NCBI RefSeq assembly: GCF_011601345.1
Contig: NZ_JAAORB010000021.1
Location: forward strand, 1 to 46,725
Source: Roseovarius gahaiensis
GTDB taxonomy: Bacteria > Pseudomonadota > Alphaproteobacteria > Rhodobacterales > Rhodobacteraceae
Direction of reading: 5' to 3'
DNA length: 46,725 nucleotides
Below are positions 12,901-22,802 of this stretch, one piece after another. Both the position numbers and the translations under genes were made by a program. A model generated the notes under the pieces. It saw nothing but the letters and a program-made list of their open reading frames with translations. It was not told the DNA's origin and made no database searches. Positions within the stretch are counted from its first letter, which is position 1, and the number at the start of each line of letters is the position of its first letter.

Positions 12901-13511
12901 GCTTTGCATACGGTGTGAACGGCAAGCCGACACAGCACACCGCCCTGTTGCGGCAGGCCCTGCGGGATGTGGATATCGCATATCAAAACCTTGAATCGGT
13001 CGAATTGGGCGTGACCACGGTGGACCATTATTTTGACACGCTGGGCGGAATTTCGCGCGCAGTGAAGCGCGCCCGCGATGGCGAGGAAGCGGCGGTCTAT
13101 ATCTCGGACACCACGCGCGGGGCCGGTAAGGTGCGCACGCTTTCCGATCAGGTCGCGCTGGAAACCCGCGCACGCTCGCTCAATCCGAAATTCCACGAAG
13201 CCCTTCTCAAGCACGGGGCCGAGGGCGTGCGACAAATCGAAAGCCACCTGACCAATACGCTGGGCTGGTCGGCCACCACGGGTCAGGTCGATCCTTGGGT
13301 CTATCAGCGGCTGTCGGAAACCTTTGTTCTGGATGACGTGATGCGCAAACGGCTTAGCGATCTCAACCCGGTCGCCTCGTCGCGCATGGCCAATCGCCTG
13401 CTGGAGGCGCATGACCGCGCCTATTGGAGCCCGGATGACGACACGCTGGCCGCGCTGCGCTATGCGGCGGACGCACTTGAAGACCGACTGGAAGGGGTGG
13501 CCGCCGAATGA
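9921..13511 (+). CDS. bchH: Magnesium chelatase subunit H
   Basis: BchH binds protoporphyrin IX and is the catalytic subunit that receives Mg2+ when driven by the BchI-BchD AAA+ complex; this is the first committed bacteriochlorophyll step. The 1196-residue protein matches the BchH/ChlH/CobN family in length and content (for example [18 protein letters not shown] near residue 610 and the [12 protein letters not shown] segment near 970). The start at 9921 overlaps bchB by 11 bp; the longer ORF from 9876 lies in bchB sequence. An 82-bp spacer then leads to bchL. Confidence 0.97.
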
Positions 13512-13519
13512 CACCGCAG

Positions 13520-13545
13520 CGCAGCACAAACCCACGCAGCACAAA
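13520..13545. repeat. Short direct repeat in the bchH-bchL spacer
   Basis: CGCAGCACAAA occurs at 13520-13530 and again at 13535-13545, with a 15-bp period. It may reflect slippage; no function is suggested by the sequence. Confidence 0.5.
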
Positions 13546-13578
13546 GCCGCGCCCGAGCGACGGGCCCAATACCTATAA

Positions 13579-14561
<983 letters not shown>

Positions 14562-14562
<1 letters not shown>

Positions 14563-15314
14563 TGCCTGACGGACAGCCCATCGACATGCCCGTTCCGGGC
14601 CAGATCCGGGGCCGCGACACGGCCACCAGTGCAGGCGGCTGGTCGCGCACGCGCGACCAGGTGGAGACCTATTTCGACAAGACAGCCACCCGCACCTGGG
14701 AACGCCTGACCAGCGACGCGCCGGTGTCGCGCATTCGCGAAACCGTGCGCCGCGGACGCGATGAGATGCGCGCGCAGATGCTGTCACGCCTGCCTGACGA
14801 CCTGCGCGGCGCGCGGATTTTGGACGCAGGCTGTGGCGCGGGGCAAATGACCGCCGAGCTGGCCGCCCGTGGGGCCGATGTGGTCGCCGTGGATATTTCG
14901 CCCTCGTTGGTCGAGATTGCCGCCACGCGCTTGCCCGAAGACTTGCGGGGAACAGTGCGGTTTCTGGCAGGCGATATGTTGTCGGACGATCTGGGTGGCT
15001 TCGATCACGTGCTGGCGATGGACAGTCTGATTTACTACGACCGCCACGATATTGCCCGCGCGCTTGATACGCTGGGCCGTCGGACTGGCGAAAACATCGT
15101 CTTTACCGTCGCCCCGCGCACGCCGCTTTTGATGACCATGTGGCGCGTCGGGCAGATGTTTCCGCGCGCCGACCGCTCGCCCACCATGATCCCGCATGCC
15201 CCCGCCGCCCTGCACAAAGCCTTACTGCGCGCAGAGGCCCCCGGCCACCTGAGCACGCTGAAGCGGGTCACATCGGGCTTTTATATCTCGCAGGCGATGG
15301 AGCTTGCGATATGA
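14562..15314 (+). CDS. bchM: Mg-protoporphyrin IX O-methyltransferase
   Basis: BchM transfers methyl from S-adenosylmethionine to the ring-C propionate of Mg-protoporphyrin IX, just before the cyclase. The 250-residue protein has the SAM motif I (ILDAGCGAGQMTAELA) near residues 87-102, then VVAVDIS and a FLAGDML segment. The start at 14562 (ATG within TGATG at the bchL stop) is preferred over the adjacent TTG at 14559. The stop overlaps the lhaA ATG, so translation is probably coupled. Confidence 0.95.
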
Positions 15315-16753
15315 GCCACCGCCCCTCCCCCCTGATGGCGCTGACGACGCGGCTTTTGCCCTTTGCCGATGCGGCAAGTGAAGGCCTGCCCATGTCGCAG
15401 CTTCTGCGCCTGTCGTTGTTTCAGGTGTCGGTGGGGATGGCGACGGTGATGCTTCTGGGGACGCTCAACCGCGTGATGATCGTAGAGCTGTCAGTGCCGG
15501 CGGTCATCGTCGCGGTTATGATCGCCCTGCCCGTTCTGATCGCGCCGTTCCGGGCGCTTCTGGGGTTCCGGTCAGACACCCATCGCAGCGCGATCGGCTG
15601 GAAGCGTATCCCCTACCTCTGGTTCGGCTCACTTTGGCAGATGGGCGGTTTGGCGGTGATGCCGTTCGCCTTGCTGGTTTTGTCGGGCCAACAGGCTGTG
15701 GGGCCGACATGGGCCGGTGAAGTTCTGGCCGCACTGGCGTTTCTGATGACCGGCCTTGGTTTGCATATGACCCAGACCGCCGGTCTGGCCTTGGCCACGG
15801 ACCGGGCGGATGACGAAACCCGCCCACGCGTCGTGGCGCTGCTTTACGTGATGTTCCTGCTGGGCATGGGCCTGTCGGCGCTGATCATCGGCTGGCTGCT
15901 GCGTGATTTCGCCCCCTTCACGCTGGTGCGCGTGGTGCAGGGCGCGGCGGTGGTGGGGATCGTGCTGAACCTTATCGCTCTGTGGAAGCAGGAAAAAGTC
16001 ACCCCGATGAGCCGCGCAGAACGCGCCACCCCGCGCCCCAAGTTCAGCGAGGCTTGGGCAGACCTGATCGCAGGTGGCCAAGCCGGGCGCCTTCTGGCCG
16101 TGGTGTTTTTCGGCACTATGGCCTTCAACATGCAAGACGTGTTGCTGGAACCCTATGGCGGTGAAATCCTTGGCCTGTCAGTCTCGGCAACCACGGTTCT
16201 GACCGCCGTTTGGGCTCTGGGCGCATTGATCGGCTTTGCGCTGGCCGGGCGTATGCTGTCACGTGGACGCTGCCCCTATCGCATCGCCGCGCTTGGTCTG
16301 CTGTCGGGAGTCGTCGCCTTTTGCACCGTGATTTTCGCCGCCCCCATGGGATCAAGCGTTATGTTCTTTTGCGGCGCGGGCCTGATTGGATTTGGCAGTG
16401 GCCTATTCGCCGTCGCCACTTTAACCGCAGCCATGAAGATGCCCGCCACCGGTGCGGCGGGTCATGGCCTTGCTCTCGGGGCTTGGGGCGCGGCGCAAGC
16501 CACCGCCGCGGGCCTGTCCATTGCTTTGGGCGGGGGCTTGCGCGATTGGATCGGCGGTCTCGCCACCTCGGGGCATCTGGGCGAGGCGCTAAATACGCCC
16601 GCGACCGGATACTCCTTTGTTTATCACATCGAGATCGGGCTTTTGTTCGTCACCCTTGCCGCCCTTGGGCCGCTGGTGCGCTATGCCCCCTCTCGTCCCC
16701 GCAACAAAAACACAGGATCGGCCCGTATCGGTTTGGCCGACTTCCCCACCTGA
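15311..16753 (+). CDS. lhaA: LH1 assembly protein LhaA (PucC family)
   Basis: LhaA is an integral membrane protein of the PucC/LhaA family required for efficient LH1 assembly, probably passing pigment to LH1 subunits. The 480-residue protein has about 12 hydrophobic segments, the family motif LGTLNRVMIVELSVPAV and FRSDTHRSAIGWKRIPY in its first third. The start at 15311 (ATG overlapping the bchM stop) is supported by family alignment; the ORF extends upstream only as bchM antiphase sequence. It stands between bchM and puhA, the conserved position, and is paralogous to the gene at 1744-3033. Confidence 0.95.
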   Translation: MSHRPSPLMALTTRLLPFADAASEGLPMSQLLRLSLFQVSVGMATVMLLGTLNRVMIVELSVPAVIVAVMIALPVLIAPFRALLGFRSDTHRSAIGWKRIPYLWFGSLWQMGGLAVMPFALLVLSGQQAVGPTWAGEVLAALAFLMTGLGLHMTQTAGLALATDRADDETRPRVVALLYVMFLLGMGLSALIIGWLLRDFAPFTLVRVVQGAAVVGIVLNLIALWKQEKVTPMSRAERATPRPKFSEAWADLIAGGQAGRLLAVVFFGTMAFNMQDVLLEPYGGEILGLSVSATTVLTAVWALGALIGFALAGRMLSRGRCPYRIAALGLLSGVVAFCTVIFAAPMGSSVMFFCGAGLIGFGSGLFAVATLTAAMKMPATGAAGHGLALGAWGAAQATAAGLSIALGGGLRDWIGGLATSGHLGEALNTPATGYSFVYHIEIGLLFVTLAALGPLVRYAPSRPRNKNTGSARIGLADFPT

Positions 16754-16778
16754 TAGCCGGTTTCGAAAGGATACGGAC

Positions 16779-17552
16779 ATGACAGAAACATTCTTTGGAC
16801 AAGTGGACCTGGCCAGCGTCGCGCTATGGCTTTTCTGGATCTTCTTTGCATTGCTGATTGTTTACATTCAGCGCGAAAACATGCGCGAGGGCTACCCGCT
16901 TGAAGATGACGACGGCAACTTGTCGGCCAACCAAGGGCCTTTCCCCGTGCCAAGCGACAAGACCTTCAAATTGCCGCATGGCCGGGGCGAACTGACACTG
17001 CCCTCGGGGCAAAGACCCGATCGCATGGATCTGGCGCTTGAAAAAACCGCCGCTGGCAATGGATTTCCCTTCGTGCCAACGGGCGATCCGATGGTCAATG
17101 GTGTCGGCCCGGCCTCATGGGCGCCGCGCCGGGATGTGCCCGAACTGGACGGTCACAGCCACCCCAAGATCGTGCCAATGGCGGCAACCGACCAATTCCA
17201 CGTGGCCGCGGGCCGTGATCCGCGCGGCCTGCCGGTGATGGCGGGCGACGGCGAGATCGTCGGCAAGATCACCGACATGTGGATCGACGAACCCGAACAG
17301 CTTGTCCGCTACATGGAGGCGGAACTCGACGAGGCCCATGGCGGCGGCAAGCGTCTGATCCCGCTGACCATGGCAAGGATCAAGTCTGACAAAGTCAAGG
17401 TGCGCTCGATCTTCGGCAAGCACTTCGCCGGTGTGCCCAAGATCGCCTCCCCCAATCAAGTGACCCTGCTCGAAGAGGAAAAGATCTGCGGCTACTACGC
17501 CGGCGGCACGCTTTACGCCTCGGACGCGCGGCTTGAACCGCAACTGGGCTGA
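16779..17552 (+). CDS. puhA: Photosynthetic reaction centre H subunit
   Basis: H subunit caps the cytoplasmic face of the L-M core and shapes proton entry to QB. The 257-residue protein has a single N-terminal transmembrane helix (about residues 11-31: ASVALWLFWIFFALLIVYIQ) followed by RENMREGYPLE, then a cytoplasmic PRC-barrel domain with GEIVGKITDMWIDEPEQLVRY. The ATG is preceded by GAAAGG (16765-16770). The long ORF from 16617 overlaps lhaA and is not used. puhB, puhC and acsF follow on the same strand. Confidence 0.97.
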   Translation: MTETFFGQVDLASVALWLFWIFFALLIVYIQRENMREGYPLEDDDGNLSANQGPFPVPSDKTFKLPHGRGELTLPSGQRPDRMDLALEKTAAGNGFPFVPTGDPMVNGVGPASWAPRRDVPELDGHSHPKIVPMAATDQFHVAAGRDPRGLPVMAGDGEIVGKITDMWIDEPEQLVRYMEAELDEAHGGGKRLIPLTMARIKSDKVKVRSIFGKHFAGVPKIASPNQVTLLEEEKICGYYAGGTLYASDARLEPQLG

Positions 17553-17569
17553 CCCTGAAGGAGGCCAAC

Positions 17570-18214
17570 ATGAGAACCGACCACGACGATTTCGCTGTTG
17601 AGCCCGTAAAGGGCCTGCCGGAAACCCCACCCAAGGGCGAGCATATCCTGTGGCAAGGCCGGCCCGATTGGTGGGCGCTGACGCGCGAGTCGCTCAACCT
17701 TCGTTGGGTGGCGGGATATTTTGTGGTCCTTGCGCTTTGGCGGTTCGGCACCCTGATCGACCAGGTCAGCCTGTCGTCGGCCTTCGCGGCCTCTTTTCCA
17801 TTCATCATCCTTGGCGGCATCGTTTGCGCGCTGCTTCTGGTGATCGGCGTGGTGCAGGCCCGAAGCACTGTCTACACGATCACCAACCGCCGGGTGGCCA
17901 TGCGGATCGGGGCGGCGCTGACTGTCACGCTCAACCTGCCGTTTTCACAGATCGCGCGCGCCGACCTTGAAACCCGCCGCGACGGCACCGGGACCATCGC
18001 GCTCGACCTGCTGGGCGACACACGGCTAAGCTATCTTGTCTGCTGGCCGCATGTGCGTCCGTGGCATATGCGCCGCACGCAACCTGCGCTGCGCTGCATT
18101 CCGAATGCCACAGACATCGCCCAACTGCTATCCGAAGCCGCCCAGGCGCATCTCAGCACCCCAAAGGTCGCCCCGAACCCGCTGCAAACTCAGGCACCCG
18201 TCGCCGCCGAATAA
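17570..18214 (+). CDS. puhB: Photosynthetic complex assembly protein PuhB
   Basis: PuhB helps assemble the reaction centre. The 214-residue protein has a cytoplasmic start (LPETPPKGEHILWQGRPDWW), two to three hydrophobic segments between about 45 and 95, and a PH-like domain (ITNRRVAMRIGAALTVTLNL). A strong ribosome site (AAGGAGG) precedes the ATG. It sits 17 bp after puhA and 10 bp before puhC. Confidence 0.93.
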   Translation: MRTDHDDFAVEPVKGLPETPPKGEHILWQGRPDWWALTRESLNLRWVAGYFVVLALWRFGTLIDQVSLSSAFAASFPFIILGGIVCALLLVIGVVQARSTVYTITNRRVAMRIGAALTVTLNLPFSQIARADLETRRDGTGTIALDLLGDTRLSYLVCWPHVRPWHMRRTQPALRCIPNATDIAQLLSEAAQAHLSTPKVAPNPLQTQAPVAAE

Positions 18215-18224
18215 GAGAGACACC

Positions 18225-18695
18225 ATGACCCAGACCGACACGCAGCCCCACATTCGCACCCCGCAGGACAAAGACCTTATCCCGCGCCTCATGGTACGCG
18301 CCATGTTCGGGCTGGTGCTGGCAGTGCTGGCGCTGGTCTCGTTCGCACGGGTCACCGACCGCCCGCTTATTTCAACCCCGCCCCAAGGCAACATTGTGCA
18401 TGAACGCAGCTTTTTCCTTGATGGCGATATGTCAGGCGCGGTCACGGTGACCGCCCCCGATGGCACGCTGATTGCCGATCTCACCCCGGAAAAGGGTGGA
18501 TTCATCTCGGGCGTCTGGCGGGTCATCGAACGCGAACGCACCAAACACCGGGTCGCCATGAATGGCCCCGTCACAGTCATGCGGCACGATACGGGCCGCA
18601 TCTCGATCCACGACCCGTCAACGGGCTGGAGCGCCGATTTAATGGGATTCGGCGCAGATAACGCCAAGGCCTTCGCGCGGCTTTTGGCACAATAG
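18225..18695 (+). CDS. puhC: Photosynthetic complex assembly protein PuhC
   Basis: PuhC is needed for normal LH1-reaction centre organisation. The 156-residue protein has one transmembrane helix (about 27-43, MFGLVLAVLALVSFARV) followed by a periplasmic domain with RSFFLDGDMSGAV and HDPSTGWSADLMGFG, as in the family. The ATG at 18225 is preceded by AGAGAGA; the ORF extends upstream only within puhB. It is followed at 16 bp by the small unknown gene. Confidence 0.92.
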   Translation: MTQTDTQPHIRTPQDKDLIPRLMVRAMFGLVLAVLALVSFARVTDRPLISTPPQGNIVHERSFFLDGDMSGAVTVTAPDGTLIADLTPEKGGFISGVWRVIERERTKHRVAMNGPVTVMRHDTGRISIHDPSTGWSADLMGFGADNAKAFARLLAQ

Positions 18696-18711
18696 GGAAA
18701 GGAGGCCAGTA

Positions 18712-19008
18712 ATGGGATGGCTTACCAAAGACATTGAACACGCGCCCTGCACTGTAGAGATAAGCCACAAGTTCGAAGCGTTGCACGCGCATGTGCGCTT
18801 CAACAATGGCGCCACCGTTTACCCGGGCGATGAGGTAAAGGTCCACGGACCAGAAATCATGGCGCCCTTCGGCGAGATCGTCAGCGAAGACCGCGACGCC
18901 ACAATCGTGCGCGCCAGCGGTCTGGAACGACTTTGGACGCGCCTGACAGGCGACTTCGAGGTGATGGAACTTTGCGAGTTTTCGTTCTCTGAGGAGGTGA
19001 CGCTATGA
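18712..19008 (+). CDS. PGC-associated protein of unknown function (98 residues)
   Basis: I do not recognise a characterised family. The 98-residue product is soluble-looking, with no signal peptide or membrane helix, mixed alpha/beta, rich in Glu/His/Val, and with two cysteines. It has the strongest ribosome site of this segment (AAAGGAGG, about 18698-18705) and its stop overlaps the acsF ATG (ATGA), so it is very probably translated and coupled to acsF. The position between puhC and acsF suggests a role in reaction-centre assembly or in the cyclase step, perhaps as an accessory to AcsF. That is inference from neighbours only. Confidence 0.85.
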   Translation: MGWLTKDIEHAPCTVEISHKFEALHAHVRFNNGATVYPGDEVKVHGPEIMAPFGEIVSEDRDATIVRASGLERLWTRLTGDFEVMELCEFSFSEEVTL

Positions 19009-20153
19009 ACCTTCAAGCACCGCAGACCGGCGACCAAGGCGCAACACACACCGCTGACGCGACCACCGCCGAGGAAAGCTTTGCCATCCAGAAGGAACAG
19101 GCAAAGTTCGACAGCAAGGCCGCCACCGAAGTGGCGATGCAGAACACGCTGCTCACGCCACGGTTCTACACCACCGATTTCGATGAGCTGGACGCCATCG
19201 ACGTCAGCCCGGTGCGCAAGGACTGGGACAAGCTGATCGCGCAGATGGAGGCCGACCCGAACAAGGGCCACTTCAAGAAAAACGAAGACTGGGATCACGT
19301 CGATTGGGACGGGATGGACCCGGCCCTGCGCAAGGAATTCATCGACTTCCTGATATCCTCCTGCACGGCCGAGTTTTCGGGCTGTGTCTTGTACAAGGAA
19401 ATGAAGCGGCGCGGCTCGAACTCGGATATCACGCAGCTTTTCCAACTCATGGCGCGCGACGAGGCGCGGCACGCGGGCTTTATCAACGACGCCCTGCGTG
19501 AGGCGGGCGTGGCCGTGAACCTAGGGTTTCTGACGCAGAAAAAGAAATACACTTATTTCCGGCCCAAGTTCATCTATTACGCCACGTATCTGTCGGAAAA
19601 GATCGGCTATGCCCGCTATATCACCATTTTCCGGCATCTCGAAGAGCATCCCGAGCATCGCTTTCACCCGATCTTCAAATGGTTTCAGGAATGGTGCAAC
19701 GACGAGTTCAGCCACGGCGAGGCGTTCGCGCTGCTGATGAAGACCGATCCCAAGCTAACCCGCGGGCGCAACGTGCTGTGGATCAAGTTCTTTCTCACGG
19801 CGGTCTATGCCACGATGTATGTGCGCGACCATCAGCGCCCGGCCTTCCACAAGGCACTTGGCGTCGATCCGGATTGGTATGCCCACGAGGTCTTTACCAA
19901 GACCTCGGAGCTGACCAAGCAGATCTTTCCGATCACTCTGGATATCGAGCACCGAAAATGGCAGCCGACGCTGGTCAAGCTTCAACGCGCCAATGTCGAT
20001 CTGGACGCCGCGCGCAAGCAAGGCGGGGTTATGGGCTTCGTCAAGAAACTGTCTGCGCAGGCACGGGCAGCTTCGGCCTTTGCCACGCTGTATTTCATCC
20101 CGACGCAAAAACACCAGGTGCCCGATAGCACGCGATTGGAGCCCGCCTACTGA
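19005..20153 (+). CDS. acsF: Aerobic Mg-protoporphyrin IX monomethyl ester cyclase
   Basis: AcsF is the diiron, O2-dependent enzyme that forms ring E (protochlorophyllide). The 382-residue protein has two ExxH diiron motifs: DEARH at residues 152-156 and EFSH at 234-237, along with the conserved FLISSCTAEFSGCVLYKE segment. Its presence, with no bchE in the window, fits synthesis of bacteriochlorophyll under oxygen. The start at 19005 overlaps the stop of the 98-residue gene. Confidence 0.97.
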   Translation: MNLQAPQTGDQGATHTADATTAEESFAIQKEQAKFDSKAATEVAMQNTLLTPRFYTTDFDELDAIDVSPVRKDWDKLIAQMEADPNKGHFKKNEDWDHVDWDGMDPALRKEFIDFLISSCTAEFSGCVLYKEMKRRGSNSDITQLFQLMARDEARHAGFINDALREAGVAVNLGFLTQKKKYTYFRPKFIYYATYLSEKIGYARYITIFRHLEEHPEHRFHPIFKWFQEWCNDEFSHGEAFALLMKTDPKLTRGRNVLWIKFFLTAVYATMYVRDHQRPAFHKALGVDPDWYAHEVFTKTSELTKQIFPITLDIEHRKWQPTLVKLQRANVDLDAARKQGGVMGFVKKLSAQARAASAFATLYFIPTQKHQVPDSTRLEPAY

Positions 20154-20204
20154 TGGAGACCGCACGCAAACATGGCCTCAGGGCCGACCAGCGGGGGGGC
20201 TGAA

Positions 20205-21017
20205 ATGGCAAACCCTTGGATCGCCGCGCTTTTTGCGCTCTTCCTCTGGTGGTTTTCCACCGGAGCGATCCTGATCGTGGTGCGCCGGGCCGAGCGGGCA
20301 GGCGACGCGGCGCGCCGCTTGGCCACATGGGGCGGCCTGCCGGTTCTGGCCCTTGGGCTTTGGGGCTTTGTGGTGACGATGGACAGCGGAACCACCCGCG
20401 CCGCCTATGGCGCGTTTTTGGCGGCGCTGGCGATCTGGGGTTGGATTGAGCTGGCGTTTCTGACCGGCACCATCACCGGCCCCAACCTGCGCCCCTGCCC
20501 CGATCATGTGCCCGAATGGGAACGTTTCCTACGCGCATGGGGAACGATCGCCTATCACGAAATGCTTTTGACGGGCGCGCTTGTCTTGCTTTGGATCATC
20601 GGCTTCGGGGCCGAAAACACCTTTGGCCTGTGGACCTTCACCACGCTTTACTTCGCCCGCATTTCGGCCAAGCTGAACCTCTATTTCGGCGTGCCAAAGA
20701 TCAATACCGAGTTCATCCCCGAAGCACTGGCCCATCTGACCAGCCACTTTCGCATATCGCGGCTGAACTGGGTTTTCCCGATCTCGGTGACCGCCCTGAC
20801 CCTGGCCATCGCCTGCTGGTCAGAGCGGCTTTATGCTGCTGAAACAGCCGGCGAGACTGCAGGCTTTGCACTTTTGATTGCCATCACCGCACTGGCCGCG
20901 CTTGAGCATTGGCTCATGGTGCTGCCGCTGCCTGACGCAAAACTTTGGCGCTGGATGCTGCCCGCGCCCAAACAAAAAACCGACAAGATACGACCGGAGG
21001 GACCCCATGGATTTTGA
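20205..21017 (+). CDS. puhE: Photosynthetic complex assembly protein PuhE
   Basis: PuhE is a membrane protein conserved in puh operons (orf274 in R. capsulatus); it affects bacteriochlorophyll levels and reaction-centre assembly. The 270-residue product has about seven hydrophobic segments and the conserved [19 protein letters not shown] region. I use the start at 20205 (MANPWIAAL), which has a G-rich site (GGGGGGG, about 20193-20199) upstream. The stop lies inside the start of hemA (11-bp overlap). Confidence 0.93.
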   Translation: MANPWIAALFALFLWWFSTGAILIVVRRAERAGDAARRLATWGGLPVLALGLWGFVVTMDSGTTRAAYGAFLAALAIWGWIELAFLTGTITGPNLRPCPDHVPEWERFLRAWGTIAYHEMLLTGALVLLWIIGFGAENTFGLWTFTTLYFARISAKLNLYFGVPKINTEFIPEALAHLTSHFRISRLNWVFPISVTALTLAIACWSERLYAAETAGETAGFALLIAITALAALEHWLMVLPLPDAKLWRWMLPAPKQKTDKIRPEGPHGF

Positions 21018-22221
21018 TGCGATGTTTTCCAAACAGGTGGATGCGCTGAAAGAAGACGGCAATTACCGCATTTTTGCCGAACTTGAACGCAAGTGCGGGG
21101 CCTTCCCCCGCGCCAAAAGCCATGATGACGACGCCCCCGATGAGGTGACTGTCTGGTGTTCCAATGACTACCTCGGCATGGGGCAACACCCCGTCGTGCG
21201 CCAGGCCATGAAGGACGCAATCGACGATTGCGGCACCGGCGCTGGCGGCACCCGCAATATCTCGGGTACCGCGCGCCATCACGTCGCGCTTGAAGGGGAG
21301 CTGGCCGATTTGCACGGCAAGCAGGACGCGCTGTTGTTCACTTCGGGCTATGTCTCGAACTGGGCGGCGCTTTCGACACTGGGCAGCCGCCTACCCGATG
21401 CGGTAATCCTGAGCGATGAATTCAACCACGCCTCGATGATCGAAGGTATTCGCCATTCGCGGGCCAAAAAGGTCATATGGCGTCACAACGACCCCGAAGA
21501 TCTGGATCGCAAGCTGGCTGCCCTGCCCGCGAACGCGCCCAAGATCGTGGCCTTTGAGTCCGTCTATTCGATGGATGGTGACATTTGCCCGATGCAGGAA
21601 ATCATCGAAGTGGCCGAAAAGCATGGCGCGATGACCTATCTCGACGAGGTCCACGCCGTGGGCCTTTACGGCCCACGCGGCGGTGGTGTGTCCGAAGAAC
21701 TGGGCCTTGCCGACCGGATCACCCTGATCGAAGGCACACTGGGCAAGGCGTTCGGCTGCATGGGCGGCTATGTCACCGGCTCGGCGGCGATGTGCGATTT
21801 CATTCGCTCTTTCGCCAGCGGGTTCATTTTCACGACCGCCCTACCACCTGCCGTGGCAGCGGCGGCGCAGGCCTCGATCGCGCATCTCAAGACATCACAA
21901 ACCGAGCGTGAGATGCAGCGCGACCGCGTCGCCCGCCTGCGCGCCAAGCTGGACGCGCACGGCATTCCGCACTTGCACAACCCCAGTCACATCATCCCGG
22001 TGATGATCAAGGATCCGGTGAAATGCCGGATGCTAGCCGATATCCTGATGCGCGACTGGGGGGTCTATGTGCAACCGATCAATTACCCAACTGTCCCCAA
22101 GGGCACCGAACGGCTGCGGTTTACGCCCGGCCCTCTCCATTCTGAAGCAGACATCGACCATCTCGTCGAAGCGCTAACTGTATTGTGGAAACAATGCGCC
22201 ATCGCACATGCAGTTGCGTGA
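21007..22221 (+). CDS. hemA: 5-aminolevulinate synthase
   Basis: HemA condenses glycine and succinyl-CoA to 5-aminolevulinate, the first tetrapyrrole precursor (C4 route). The 404-residue PLP enzyme shows the glycine-rich region [13 protein letters not shown] (76-88), [10 protein letters not shown] (213-222) and the PLP lysine at 247 in [10 protein letters not shown] strong ribosome site (GGAGGGA) precedes the ATG at 21007. Placement in the PGC after puhE suggests that the precursor supply is raised together with pigment enzymes. Confidence 0.97.
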   Translation: MDFDAMFSKQVDALKEDGNYRIFAELERKCGAFPRAKSHDDDAPDEVTVWCSNDYLGMGQHPVVRQAMKDAIDDCGTGAGGTRNISGTARHHVALEGELADLHGKQDALLFTSGYVSNWAALSTLGSRLPDAVILSDEFNHASMIEGIRHSRAKKVIWRHNDPEDLDRKLAALPANAPKIVAFESVYSMDGDICPMQEIIEVAEKHGAMTYLDEVHAVGLYGPRGGGVSEELGLADRITLIEGTLGKAFGCMGGYVTGSAAMCDFIRSFASGFIFTTALPPAVAAAAQASIAHLKTSQTEREMQRDRVARLRAKLDAHGIPHLHNPSHIIPVMIKDPVKCRMLADILMRDWGVYVQPINYPTVPKGTERLRFTPGPLHSEADIDHLVEALTVLWKQCAIAHAVA

Positions 22222-22282
22222 ATTTGACTTCACTCATGACGAGCTATCTAGGATCGTTGTTTAACTTAACCGGGAGTTTCCA

Positions 22283-22723
22283 ATGCAATTTAAGTTTTTG
22301 ACCATTCTTGCCGCGACCGCTGTGGCCACTCAAGTGCTGGCAGACGATCATGCCTCGGGCGATGCGGAGGCCGGTGAAAAGACGTTCCGCCAATGCAAAG
22401 CCTGCCACATGATCGTGGATGACGACGGCAACAACATCGTGCGCGGCGGGCGTGTCGGCCCGAACCTTTACGGCGTCGTCGGCCGCGTCGCAGGCTCGGT
22501 CGAGGATTTCCGCTATTCTGGTTTGCTGGAAGCCGCAGGCGAGCAAGGCCTTGAATGGGATGAAGAAAGTTTCGTCGGCTATGTGCAGGACCCGACCGGA
22601 TGGTTGCAAGACTATACCGGCGAAGACGGGCGCGGGAAAATGTCCTATCAGGTCCGCAAAGCCGAAGATGCCGTGAATGTCTGGGCCTATCTGGCATCCG
22701 TCGGACCGGATGAAGCGATGTAA
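22283..22723 (+). CDS. cycA: Soluble cytochrome c2
   Basis: Small periplasmic c-type cytochrome that carries electrons from the cytochrome bc1 complex to the reaction centre or PufC. The 146-residue precursor has a signal peptide (about residues 1-20, ending VLA-DD), the heme motif CKACH (38-42) and the likely sixth ligand Met120 in GRGKMSYQ. The ATG is preceded by GGGAG. A 61-bp gap after hemA contains TTGACT about 60 bp upstream, a possible separate promoter of low confidence. A strong terminator follows. Confidence 0.93.
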   Translation: MQFKFLTILAATAVATQVLADDHASGDAEAGEKTFRQCKACHMIVDDDGNNIVRGGRVGPNLYGVVGRVAGSVEDFRYSGLLEAAGEQGLEWDEESFVGYVQDPTGWLQDYTGEDGRGKMSYQVRKAEDAVNVWAYLASVGPDEAM

Positions 22724-22750
22724 ACCGTTTCACTCCGGCAGCCGCCAAAC

Positions 22751-22782
22751 AAAAAGCCGCGCTTGATTAAGCGCGGCTTTTT
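22751..22782. terminator. Bidirectional intrinsic terminator between cycA and dxs
   Basis: Perfect 14-bp inverted repeat (AAAAAGCCGCGCTT, loop GATT, AAGCGCGGCTTTTT). The A-tract on one side and T-tract on the other allow termination in both directions, for the plus-strand bchF-cycA operon and the minus-strand puf-dxs transcript. Confidence 0.93.
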
Positions 22783-22802
22783 CATTGGAGGGCTCTTGCC
22801 CC

